Source: Deltaproteobacteria bacterium
Lineage (GTDB): Bacteria; Desulfobacterota; Desulfarculia; JACQYL01
Reading direction: 5' to 3'
DNA length: 63,452 bases
Assembly: GCA_016208165.1 (NCBI GenBank)
Contig: JACQYL010000117.1
Coordinates: forward strand, 1 to 63,452
In this document: positions 27,042 to 36,100 of the stretch, one piece after another
How the letters are laid out: each line of letters opens with the position of its first letter
Numbering within the stretch: position 1 is the stretch's first letter
Program-made: the position numbers and the translations under genes
The notes under the pieces: generated by a model
The model's input: the letters and a program-made list of their open reading frames with translations, nothing else
What the model was told of the DNA's origin: nothing
The model's database searches: none

Positions 27042-29621
27042 TTATGCGCCCTTGACTATCATCTCCTCGAACCGAACCACGCTGTCCTCCCAGTCGAATC
27101 GGGCCGCGGTTTCGAGCCCGCATTCGACCAGCCGGGAACGCAAGTCCGCGTCTTCGAGCAATCGTTCGACAGCTCCCGACAATTCGGAAACATCTCCGTA
27201 GGTACAGAGAAGGGCGTTTTCTCCGTCCCAACAGTAGTCTTCATTGCCTCCGTTGCGCGTGCTCACCAGGGCCGAAGCGCACGCCATGGCCTCGAGTCCC
27301 GTGAGCCCGAACCCCTCCTCTTTGGAGGTGGAAAGGAAGATGTGGGAAGACGCGTACAGCCGGGCCAGTTCGTCCTGCTCCGGGTTGCGGTAATAGAGAA
27401 ACTCGAGGTCAAACTCGGGCCGCGGCCCCATACCGAAAAGCGCGATCCTCACTTCCGGAAATCGGCTTTTCACGCGTTTCAGGGTCTCCAATCCGGATGC
27501 TCCGCCTTTCAAAGGATGCGAGGAATAGCAGTACAGCATGCGAAGGGGATCCGTCGGCCGCCTCAAATCCGGTGTCGGGTGGAAAACCCGGCGATCGATG
27601 CCGCTGTGAACGAGCCGCACCGACCTCCCGAAACGCTCCATGACGGCTCTTTGCACATGTGACGATACGGCGATCAGCTCCATGGATCCGTCCCTGTAGG
27701 TCCGTTCCGAATCCGTTTCCTCGTTTGGATCGCTGAAGAAATGCTGGGCCAGAAATACTCGCCTGAGGCCATCGCGAACGGGTATCCCGCCGATCAGCCG
27801 GTGTTGGCTGAACACGGCCACCTGGACCCGGTTCAGAACTTCATCCCACCGCTCGGGTCCGATCACGGGCGCCCCAAGTTCGAACCAGTCCGAATATTGC
27901 GGTTGCCACGCAAGCAGGAATACGGGGTACTTCTTTCCGGCCAACCGATGGGCGTATTCCAACAGAACTCGTACGCCCCCGAACGGCTGGTTGGCGCTCT
28001 CGAGGAGGATGGCTATGGCCGGTTTTCGAGAGTCCGTTGGAAACGGAACCTGCAGTTGGTCTCGAAGCGAGACAGCCCGTTCCAGCACATTGGGGTCCCG
28101 GTTTCCCAAATCGATGGAACGCCGGAAATGACGCAGAGCTAATGCCGGTTTTCCCTGTTTTTGGGCGTTGACCGCGGCAACGGAATGGGCCGCAGCATCA
28201 TCGCGGTTCAGTTCCAGCGCCTTCCGAATGTGCTCCTCGCTTTCTTTCGTATTCCCGACACTCGAGGCCAGCGCCCCCAGCCTCACCCGGATTTCTCCGT
28301 CGCCTACTCCCATTTCGGCCAACCGCTCGTACAAAAACCGGCCACCCCTGTGATCTCCCATGGAAAAGAGAACCTGCCCCAGAAGGCGACAGGATTCGAC
28401 AAATCCCGGGTCCGTTCCCCAGAAGCGCTGCAGGAAAAAAAAGTCCATTTTCGCCAACAACGGCCGAAGGGCTTGAAGATAAGCGGATATGGCGTCCACT
28501 CGATGCACGTACGTATGCCGGTCCAATACCTTCCGTCGGGCGCGGCCGGCCATCTGCCTTCTCCGGCGAGCATCGCCAAGAAACCTCCGAACCATGTCCT
28601 TCAATTCCGGCCCGGAACGGAAGACGGCGATTTCTTCGCCTTCCTCGAACAAATCAAGGATGTCTTCGCGGAAATCCGTCAAGAGAAAACCTTCCGCTGC
28701 CGGTACGTCGAAAAACCGCTGATTCAGTCCGGTTCGAACCTGAGGTCGGGAAAGATTCAAGTTGATCGCCGAAGTTCCGTAGATGCCCGGCAGGTCTCCG
28801 TAATATTGCGCCCTTCCACCGAATTGTTCGGGCCGAACCAACTCGAGCCAGTCCTCGTCCCCATACAACGTCAGGTCGAAATCCATTACCTGCGCGATCA
28901 TGCCCGCCCGGTACCGGTATGCCCGATACTCGTCAGCGAGGCGGCACAAGGCGTCCCGATCCACACTTTCCGTAGCTCCGCTCAGCTTTTTTCGCGCCTC
29001 GACGACCATCTCTTCCGGATCCCAGGATTTCCGCTCAGCCTCCTCGAAAAAACGGATCAGTTGAGGAAGCCGGCCCTCCCCGATGTCCAATGTCTTGCGG
29101 GATAAGGAGCGAAATGAACCCAAACACAGACTACCCACGAAGGTCACGTCCTGCTGGTCTCGTTTAGCTTCCGGCGCAGGGCGAAAAAGGTCCGGGTCCG
29201 TGGCGTTGGGCAGGTAGACCACGGAGGACGCCTCGAGATGCTCCTTCAATGGCTGTATGTAGGCCTGGTCAAAGCAGAAGATCGTCTGGTAGGGGTTGTC
29301 CGTACGGCGGATAGGGTCCAAATTCCAGAACGGGCTGTCCAGATGCCAGGATAGAGTGGGGATCTTGAGGAGGGCCAATACGCGGGCAAGCCTTCCCAAA
29401 GGATCGTTCAGCCCTCGATGATTCAAGGACAAAGCCGCATCGGGCTTGAACTCGATCAGTTCCTTCAGCACGCGCTTGTAGTCGTACAGAACCCACTCGT
29501 CGCCCTCCTGCTTTCGCGTGTCCAGGTGGATCTCTTTCAGGTCATGGTTCCGCAAACGTATGGATCGGGAAAGTTCGGAAATAATGAAGTCGTCCGAGGT
29601 TCTCAGGAGTGCAAATCTCAT
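27042..29621 (-). CDS. Bifunctional glycosyltransferase: CgeB-like domain, TPRs and GT4 domain
   Basis: An 859-residue protein with two glycosyltransferase units. Residues 1-390 resemble the CgeB/DUF3880 type (LSWHLDSPFWNLDP; TIFCFDQAYIQPLKEH; PNATDPDLFRP; DVPAAEGFLLTDFREDILDL). About 395-530 holds TPR-like helices (KALELNRDDAAAHSVAAVNA). About 545-859 is a GT4 domain (LVHSGIDRRVFHPTPD; a Rossmann half; EEGFGLTGLEAMACASALVS with the E-x7-E motif). It probably adds two sugars or one sugar at two sites, in the cytoplasm. The CgeB type is common in flagellin and spore glycan loci, so flagellin glycosylation is an attractive but unproved role. No strong ribosome binding site precedes the ATG. Confidence 0.88.
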   Translation of the reverse strand: MRFALLRTSDDFIISELSRSIRLRNHDLKEIHLDTRKQEGDEWVLYDYKRVLKELIEFKPDAALSLNHRGLNDPLGRLARVLALLKIPTLSWHLDSPFWNLDPIRRTDNPYQTIFCFDQAYIQPLKEHLEASSVVYLPNATDPDLFRPAPEAKRDQQDVTFVGSLCLGSFRSLSRKTLDIGEGRLPQLIRFFEEAERKSWDPEEMVVEARKKLSGATESVDRDALCRLADEYRAYRYRAGMIAQVMDFDLTLYGDEDWLELVRPEQFGGRAQYYGDLPGIYGTSAINLNLSRPQVRTGLNQRFFDVPAAEGFLLTDFREDILDLFEEGEEIAVFRSGPELKDMVRRFLGDARRRRQMAGRARRKVLDRHTYVHRVDAISAYLQALRPLLAKMDFFFLQRFWGTDPGFVESCRLLGQVLFSMGDHRGGRFLYERLAEMGVGDGEIRVRLGALASSVGNTKESEEHIRKALELNRDDAAAHSVAAVNAQKQGKPALALRHFRRSIDLGNRDPNVLERAVSLRDQLQVPFPTDSRKPAIAILLESANQPFGGVRVLLEYAHRLAGKKYPVFLLAWQPQYSDWFELGAPVIGPERWDEVLNRVQVAVFSQHRLIGGIPVRDGLRRVFLAQHFFSDPNEETDSERTYRDGSMELIAVSSHVQRAVMERFGRSVRLVHSGIDRRVFHPTPDLRRPTDPLRMLYCYSSHPLKGGASGLETLKRVKSRFPEVRIALFGMGPRPEFDLEFLYYRNPEQDELARLYASSHIFLSTSKEEGFGLTGLEAMACASALVSTRNGGNEDYCWDGENALLCTYGDVSELSGAVERLLEDADLRSRLVECGLETAARFDWEDSVVRFEEMIVKGA

Positions 29622-29828
29622 AGAACAACCGAACTCATCTTACAGATAGGGGAATTGGGACGCGGTCGCCCGACACTTGGAGATTGAAAAGGGTCCGGGA
29701 TCTGGATGGAGCCATACTTCCGACGTTCCAGGTTTCCTTTGTTGACGCCGAAAAAAATCCTCTTTGGCCTTTAAGGGCGCATCCGGACAGGTGCCCGATG
29801 ACGGACTTCCCGATGGGAAGGGGATGCA

Positions 29829-31196
29829 CTACCGGTCATCTTCCGCCACCATTCTGTTCCTGCCTCCTGTTTTGGCTCTATACAACGCCTGATCGGCTCG
29901 CTCGAAAAACGATGCAGCGGTATCGGCGGCTTTCAAAGAAGCCAACCCCAGGCTCAGCGACACTTCCACGTAGGTGTCCGCGTCTTTGTGAAGCTTGAAA
30001 GGCTTCGACCCCACCGCGGCGACAATCTCGCGACCCAACTTCCGGGCCTTCTCTTCAGGCATATCTTTAAACAGAATGAGGAACTCGTCCCCTCCCAGCC
30101 GGCCGAGAAAGTCATCTTTCCGTATGCTGGAACGGGCAATCTCAACCACCTTTTGCAGTACTCGATCGCCGGTCTTGTGCCCGTGGGTATCGTTGATGCG
30201 TTTGAAGTGATCTATGTCAAATATCATCATGACGGCCGATGCGTTGTCCTGAGCCATCAACGTTTCGAGCATTTTGTCAATCGCTCCGCGGTTGAACGCT
30301 TTTGTCAGGGGATCCACCATGGAGCGAAGTTTAAACAGCTTGGCTTCTTCCTCAGCCTTCTTGGATTGCGCCTTTACTCGCTGAAATTTTTCTTTGGTCG
30401 CCTCCAGTTTCTTCTGCAGTTTTTCCATCCTCACTGCCATCTTCCGGGATCGATCGTCTTCCGTTTTCCTCTTCTCGGTAAGGGCCGCCCTGATGTCGTT
30501 TATTTTCTGCATGACCCGTTGCTGGATATGGTTGAGGTCCAGATTGAGGCGAAAAGCGGTTTCGATCTGGACGATGTCCTCTCGCATACGTTCCTGAAAA
30601 GCTTGTTCCCCCTGGGCCCGTTCGGCTTCATCCGCGCCGCCGACACTGCTCAGGAATTCCTCCTCGAACTTCAGGAGCTGGAACGTAATGCTCTTTATCA
30701 ATTCATTTCGAGAGCGATTTTCGATATCGACGTGCTCGCGCAACGACGCAAAAAGAGAAAAAATGTTCTCTAGATACTTGTAGTAGACGTCCTGATCAAA
30801 CTTTTGCCTGATCTGTGTCGCCACTCCGCCGGCCTTGTTCCTGAGTTCACCCGGCCAATACAGAGCGAATTGGCCGCAGACCTGTATCAGCAACTCGGCC
30901 ATGAGTTCCAGATATCTGTTTTCAACCTCCTCGATCGAAAGACCGAATCCTCCCGTCGTTTTTTCAGGGGGCTCTTTCTGCACCTCCTGCTGAAACACGC
31001 TTTCCCGCAGGTCGGAAACGAGATGCTCCACCGTTTTCAGATACGGTCGGTCCTGATTCAGTTCCCGTTTAAGCTCGCTCATGTGATTTCGCGCAGCGTC
31101 ACTCACCAAGGTTTCTCCCGGAATCAGAGACACCGCGCTTTTAAGGATTCCGCGATCCTTTTCCGGAAGATCGTCTCTCAAATTTTCAGAATCCAT
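29829..31196 (-). CDS. GGDEF diguanylate cyclase with N-terminal helical domain
   Basis: A 455-residue protein. The C-terminal 165 residues are a full GGDEF domain (DPLTKAFNRGAIDKMLE; MMIFDIDHFKRINDTHGH; LGRLGGDEFLILFKD), with the active-site GGDEF intact and an RxxD inhibitory site five residues upstream. It should make cyclic di-GMP from GTP, with product feedback. The first 290 residues are helical with long coiled-coil runs (TEDDRSRKMAVRMEKLQKKL); no transmembrane segment or known sensor domain is seen. It lies before the flagellar block, and c-di-GMP may influence motility. Its 5' part carries one copy of the 56-bp repeat found inverted at 31592-31647. Confidence 0.93.
   Translation of the reverse strand: MDSENLRDDLPEKDRGILKSAVSLIPGETLVSDAARNHMSELKRELNQDRPYLKTVEHLVSDLRESVFQQEVQKEPPEKTTGGFGLSIEEVENRYLELMAELLIQVCGQFALYWPGELRNKAGGVATQIRQKFDQDVYYKYLENIFSLFASLREHVDIENRSRNELIKSITFQLLKFEEEFLSSVGGADEAERAQGEQAFQERMREDIVQIETAFRLNLDLNHIQQRVMQKINDIRAALTEKRKTEDDRSRKMAVRMEKLQKKLEATKEKFQRVKAQSKKAEEEAKLFKLRSMVDPLTKAFNRGAIDKMLETLMAQDNASAVMMIFDIDHFKRINDTHGHKTGDRVLQKVVEIARSSIRKDDFLGRLGGDEFLILFKDMPEEKARKLGREIVAAVGSKPFKLHKDADTYVEVSLSLGLASLKAADTAASFFERADQALYRAKTGGRNRMVAEDDR
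31009..31064 (-). repeat. 56-bp inverted repeat, copy 1 (inside GGDEF gene)
   Basis: These 56 bases, inside the GGDEF coding sequence (the stretch encoding about ELNQDRPYLKTVEHLVSDL), are an exact reverse complement of 31592-31647. Since they fit the GGDEF reading frame, this copy is the likely donor. See the second copy for the recipient site. Confidence 0.9.
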
Positions 31197-31403
31197 AGTC
31201 CGTTTCTCTGCGAAGGAAATTCTAGCCTCGGCCCTTCGGTGAACATGATGGCGATTTCAGCTGCGCCGGAAACCCGGAGAACTACGGGGGCGGACAGTTA
31301 AGACGAGAGAATGGCGGTTGGTGAAGAGTCCGATCCCCATCGACCGGTCATGTACGAACCGGCCGGCAGCGGCTGAGTCGCCATGAGTAACCCGGAAACA
31401 CTG

Positions 31404-31591
31404 TCAGAAATCCAGTGAAATCCCCACGAGGACGGAGAGATCGGGATCGCTCTCTTTGTCCACGTAGGCGGACTTCCGATAGCGGTCAAGGTCCAATCCC
31501 AAAAAAAACTTCGTATCTTGGGTAGGTCGATACTGGATGCGAATTTGGTTCCGGTTCGAACCATCTAATCGGTGGGAGGCGACGGAAAGCC
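31404..31591 (-). pseudogene. 3' remnant of an outer-membrane beta-barrel gene
   Basis: Frame on the minus strand with no start codon of its own. It encodes about 60 residues of alternating hydrophobic/polar strands (NQIRIQYRPTQDTKFFLGLD; SVLVGISLDF-stop) and ends in phenylalanine, the classic C-terminus of outer-membrane barrels recognised by BamA. Upstream of about 31592 the frame runs into the inserted 56-bp repeat and meets a stop. I read it as the tail of a barrel gene whose body was lost in the rearrangement. The family cannot be named from this much. Confidence 0.55.
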
Positions 31592-32317
31592 GAACTGAAT
31601 CAGGACCGACCGTATCTGAAAACGGTGGAGCATCTCGTTTCCGACCTCCACAGGAGCACCCGGCGCCGTAGATGCTACTGCCGCATTCGTCTCAACAACG
31701 TTCAGGGTCAGACCGTCCGCCACTGCGTTTTCAGCGGAGATCGAGTCTGTCGGCCCATATTCCGGGATGCTCAGCTCGCCGGTATACAGCGGCATGGGCA
31801 TACTGTCCCGGGCAAGGGCGTCGAGACATTCCTTTTCCACGGAGCGGGCGTCCGGCGAATCAGCGTTTTCTTCACCGGCTTTCAAGGCGGTGGACTCGGA
31901 AGAAAGCGATTGCCGGGTTTCCGTGTCTTTTTCTGGCTTGGAGCTCTGGATTTCGGGAATAGACAGGCTCTGTCCTACCTGAATCAGGTCGGGATTCTCC
32001 AGGCCGTTCAAATCCGCAATGGCCTTCACATCCACTCCGTAAGCCTTGGATAACCCCCAGAGCGTATCACCCGAGCAAACTGTATGTACCAGGCGTTGAC
32101 TCGAGAGTTTCAGTTGGTCCTGAAATGTGGCCGCATCCGTTCCGGAGGCCTCGTCTTCAAATGTCAGTCCGGCCCCCTCTTTCAGAAACCAGCGCCCCGA
32201 CTCCCCCAATTTCCCCACGGCGTGAGGATTCTGACGTTGAATTTGCTTCCACGTTACGTTAAACCGCTCTTTAATGGCCGTAATGGTGTCGTGCTTCTGG
32301 ACAACGTACTCGACCAT
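31565..32317 (-). CDS. LysM-domain protein, probably with rearranged C-terminus
   Basis: A 250-residue protein. There are two LysM-like modules: a weak one at 4-50 (YVVQKHDTITAIKERFNVT) and a good one at about 80-125 (HTVCSGDTLWGLSKAYGVDV; NPDLIQVGQSLSIPE). A Ser/Glu-rich low-complexity linker follows. LysM binds peptidoglycan glycan strands; no signal peptide is seen at this start. The last 26 residues (from VGNEML on) come from the inverted 56-bp repeat plus a few further codons, so the natural C-terminus appears replaced. It begins 10 bases after fliW, so it is probably co-transcribed with the flagellar operon. Confidence 0.7.
   Translation of the reverse strand: MVEYVVQKHDTITAIKERFNVTWKQIQRQNPHAVGKLGESGRWFLKEGAGLTFEDEASGTDAATFQDQLKLSSQRLVHTVCSGDTLWGLSKAYGVDVKAIADLNGLENPDLIQVGQSLSIPEIQSSKPEKDTETRQSLSSESTALKAGEENADSPDARSVEKECLDALARDSMPMPLYTGELSIPEYGPTDSISAENAVADGLTLNVVETNAAVASTAPGAPVEVGNEMLHRFQIRSVLIQFGFPSPPTD
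31592..31647 (+). repeat. 56-bp inverted repeat, copy 2 (in LysM gene 3' end)
   Basis: This copy reads on the plus strand as the GGDEF gene reads on the minus strand, so the two copies are in inverted orientation, 527 bases apart. It sits exactly where the LysM frame loses its natural end and where the barrel remnant begins. There are no differences in 56 bases, so the event is recent, or the copy is an assembly or amplification artefact. Confidence 0.9.
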
Positions 32318-32327
32318 AACCGCGTCT

Positions 32328-32756
32328 CTATCCCAGGAATCTGTGACGGGTCGAATAATCCGAATCCGTCAAAACCAGCTGTTTTGCCACGTTGATTTTC
32401 GTGTTGATCAGTATGGGACCCGCGAGATTCGCTGTAATCCGGGAAGGATCCTGCCCCACGGTGACAATACAGTACACCACACAATCCTCCACGTTTTCGA
32501 TAGAAATCGCCGCGGCGTCTTCCGGCTCCAAAGCGATCCTGTAATCCGGTTCTATGGACCGTGGATCAACGACCACAAAGGCCAATTCCGGGTCTTCAGC
32601 GGACTGGAGCCACTTAAACGGACTCGATTTGTCCGATTCGAGAAAGAAATACCGCTCAAAACCGGAAAATCCGAGAATGCCCTCTTTCACCGACATTATG
32701 GCCGTCTCTTCGACGTCTAGGTCACCAAAACGGGTCGTGCTAACTTTCATGGTCAT
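32328..32756 (-). CDS. fliW: Flagellar assembly factor FliW
   Basis: A 142-residue beta-barrel-like protein. FliW binds flagellin or CsrA: free FliW sequesters CsrA and so relieves repression of flagellin translation. Family features seen: FGDLDVEETAIMSVKEGILG, FSGFERYFFLE, PFKWLQSAEDPELAFVVVDP and the late PILINTKINVAKQLVLTDS. Length is typical. Its start overlaps the csrA stop region (ATG 32756 or 32750 lies before the csrA TAG at 32742-32740), a coupling that fixes the ratio of the two. In this window the probable CsrA target lies in the flagellin leader at 7903-7947. Confidence 0.97.
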   Translation of the reverse strand: MTMKVSTTRFGDLDVEETAIMSVKEGILGFSGFERYFFLESDKSSPFKWLQSAEDPELAFVVVDPRSIEPDYRIALEPEDAAAISIENVEDCVVYCIVTVGQDPSRITANLAGPILINTKINVAKQLVLTDSDYSTRHRFLG

Positions 32757-32997
32757 CTTTTCCGGGGCTGCGCTTCAGCCAGGCCTCTGTGACTCGCTGC
32801 AAATCCGGAACTCCGGCCTTGGCCGCTAGGATGTTCTCTTGCCTTACCTTCAGATAGATCTCTTCCCGATATATGGATACGCTTTTGGGTGCATCGATAC
32901 CCAGTTTGACCTGTCCGCTTTTGATCTCCATGATCGTGATGCGGATATCATCTCCAATGGTGATCGTCTGGCCCTCTTTCCGGGTAAGTACGAGCAC
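32740..32997 (-). CDS. csrA: Carbon storage regulator CsrA
   Basis: An 85-residue RNA-binding protein, which dimerises and binds GGA in hairpin loops, often over ribosome binding sites. N-terminal MLVLTRKEGQTITIGDDI, then VKLGIDAPKSVSIYREEIY, is the family hallmark; the C-terminal tail after VRQENILAA is somewhat long (family about 60-75). The start is GTG at 32997 with GGAGGG before it. It is encoded between flgL and fliW, the classical position in non-enteric flagellated bacteria. This implies control of flagellin synthesis by assembly state, consistent with the flagellin leader hairpin. Confidence 0.97.
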   Translation of the reverse strand: MLVLTRKEGQTITIGDDIRITIMEIKSGQVKLGIDAPKSVSIYREEIYLKVRQENILAAKAGVPDLQRVTEAWLKRSPGKDDHES

Positions 32998-33120
32998 GTT
33001 CGCCCTCCGTGGCTTCAGGCCCTGTACATGGTTTCGCTCTAAAATCCTGCCGAATATTCAGTCAACCGATCCTCTCCAACGGTTCCCGCCAAACCACCGG
33101 ACGTAACGTCTAATCGCCTG

Positions 33121-36100
33121 CTAATCCAAGAAGTCCAACAGACTGAGAGATACCAGACGTGAAGCAGACTGCAACGTCGCCTGAACCGCTTGTTCCTGGT
33201 TGAGCAAACGCGTTATAGCCTCCGTGATGTCTACGTCTTCCGCTTCCGACAGCAGTCCTTTGAGTTCCAGACTATACTGCTCGATGTACTGCTGTGTTTG
33301 ATCGACGATCTGGAGTCTCGCTCCTGATTCCACCAAATGCTCCGAAAACCGGTCCATGCCTGCCTGCAGGTTTGCGGCTACGTTCTCGAGCGATTCGGAA
33401 TCGTTATTCATCAGAGCCTGTTTGAAATCATACAGGGTATCCAATATGTCCCGACCGGCCGAAAGGCCCAGGAGTTGCGCAGTATCGTCATCTACGCTTA
33501 ACACCACGGGTACGGCGCCGTCAATCAGTGATTCCAGTTTGAGCGCCGTTGAATTCTTATTGAATTTCGATCGCACTTCAACGTCGGCCGAATTGATTCG
33601 GGCCATCAGTTCACGCATGTTCCGGACGCCTTCCAGATCCACTTCAACCCGTTTGGAGCCGTTGACGATTTCTATCTTACCCGGATCCACGCCTGCTCCA
33701 CCGTAAAGGTCTCCGACCCCGGTGTACGCCTTCAGCAGAGGATTGAGGTCCGTGCCCGTAATACTGCTCGGCATACCCTCCGCCCCTGCGGTTTCGTCCG
33801 AGTATTGGGGCGAAAACGGACCGGCTCCGGAAAACACCCAATCGGTTGTAATGCCCAGAACGGATGCCGCGGATGACCCGGCGCCGGCGGGCAGCGGGCT
33901 CGTAACCCAATGGATTTCCATCTCCGTGGATGGGGTTATGGCGAACACGCCCCTATCCGGCGAGTAATCCACCTGGAACGTGGCAGTGGTCTCGTTCGTG
34001 GGATCCGTAATGTCCAAAGCCTGCTCGAGGACGTTTTTCAACGCTTTCGCCATCTGATTGCCGTTATACGTCCCCGGAGTCAGCGTCGCCTGGTAGGTCG
34101 TCCCGGACGCTGCCGAAGGTATGCTGAAATAGACGGTATTGATGTTGTCATCGATCGTAATCAGGCGATCCTCTTTGTAGATTCCCAGATCCCGCGCCGT
34201 ATCCGACATGAAAACCCGCATGTTCGTCACGCGATCCCTCGGGTCGTTGGTGTCGATCAGCTCGAGACCGTTGCCTTCCCCGTTCATCAGCACCGTGATG
34301 TTCACTCCGGCCGAAGCAAAACCCGCGTTCATGCGCTCTACGAAATCATGCACCGTAAGATCCGGGATGACAAATTGACTGGTGTAGGACACTTCGCCCA
34401 CCAGCGTCGAACCATTGACGAATCCCAGAAGATCCGAAGCGTTCCCCGCCACGGTCCAATCGAGCGTTACCGGCGGCGCTCCGTCTTCATTGATAAATGT
34501 GAAGGTTCCATCCCGGAACTCCACGGTGTAGTCATGACCGCCGCCGGAAGCCAGGGATTCCGCCTCCATCCGGCTTTCAATCGCCTGCGCCAGCTGGGCC
34601 CCGTCATAGAAACCCGGCGGTATTTCCACCTGCGCCACCCCTCCGTCATTGAATCGAATGATGTTGTTCCGGTTTGCGCCGCCCCCGATCACTTCGAAAG
34701 GCGCCATATCGATCCGGGCCAGGTTTCCGGCTCGATCCATCGCGCTGACGTGGTAAGTTTGTACGGCGTAGTCACTCGTGTACGAAAGGGCTCCGGATGT
34801 AGCATACGGTCTGAAACCCAACAGTCCCAGAGCGGTTGAGGCCGGATCCGCCCAATCTAGGTCGAGGGAGCCTCCGCGCTTCGCTATGCTGAATCGTCCG
34901 TCGGAGTAGTTAACCGAAAAGTCCATGGACGCTGTCGCGTTATTGAATTCCTGTTCTATCACGGCCGCCAACTCCTCGCCGGTGTAGGTCCCGGAAGGGA
35001 TGGCAAGGACTCCTCCTCCCAGATCGCTGTTGTAGCTGATCGAGTTGTTGAAGGCATCCACCACGTATTGCGGCGGGGCTTCCATACGAATACCCGCTCC
35101 CCCATTCAGATCCTTTACAAAAACGGAGTCCGTACCGTCGTCATAGTAGGAATTTTCCCGATACTCGCGCGCCAGATCGAGAGACAGCGTCTGTCCGGCC
35201 GCCCATCCCGAAACGTCCAGGTGCAGATCCCCCACCAGGTCGCCATCGAAATCCAACTCGATACTGGAAGCATTGGATGAAGTTACGGATAGGGACGGAA
35301 AACCGCCGTTGTCGGCAATGGCCCAGGTTCCGCCCGCCTGGAGTGTGAGATCGATTTGGTGATTCGACGGATTCAGGATGGAATCCAGATTCAGCAGTGT
35401 CGTCGAATCCAAACTCCCCGGCCCGCTTCCTGCGATCGTAATTCCGGCTTCAGTGGAAAACCCGATCGTTCTCAAGAAATCGCTTTGCCTCTCAGGGCCC
35501 TCACCGGCCATCAGTCGAATGGTGGACGTCATGCCCGAGCTTTGGGAAGTAATGGCAAACTGGCCCCCCCGGCTTTCGGAATAATCGACTTTCACGGCGT
35601 TGGTGGCCGCGTTGATCCTGGACTGCATGTGATCGGCCAGCTCTTCAGCGGTATATGCACCGGCGGCCAGAGTGATCTCCGTAACCCCCCCGCCGTCCAC
35701 GTTGATCCGGAACCGGTCGTTGACACCGCTAAGTATCGTGAATTCGACCTCTTCCTCGCTGGTGACCACATCGCCGGCGTTCAACGGATTCGGATCCCGA
35801 TTCGCAAATGCGAGCGTCTCCCTGATCTCGCTGGCCGTCCACAGCAATTGCATGTCGGAGTTGTTCGACTGATTGTTCGTTATGGTGAACCGGTTCAGTG
35901 TCTCCTGATCGTCGATAAAGTCGTACTCCACGCTGTACTCAAACGAGAATCCGGAAGCCGCGCTCTTGGCTTCCATCGCCTGTGCAACAAAACGCGCCAC
36001 CTCTTTTCCGTCGTACACGACTCCTCGAACCGCATCACTGTCCGCCAGGAGATCCGCCGTGACGGTAAAATCCTTCCGGTTAAACGTTGATTCCACCTGC

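Noticed and set aside
31009-31647. Invertible DNA switch between the 56-bp repeats
   Set aside because: Translating the flipped 527-base segment joins neither LysM nor GGDEF frames to sensible sequence, and no site-specific recombinase gene is in the window; a rearrangement scar or artefact fits better.
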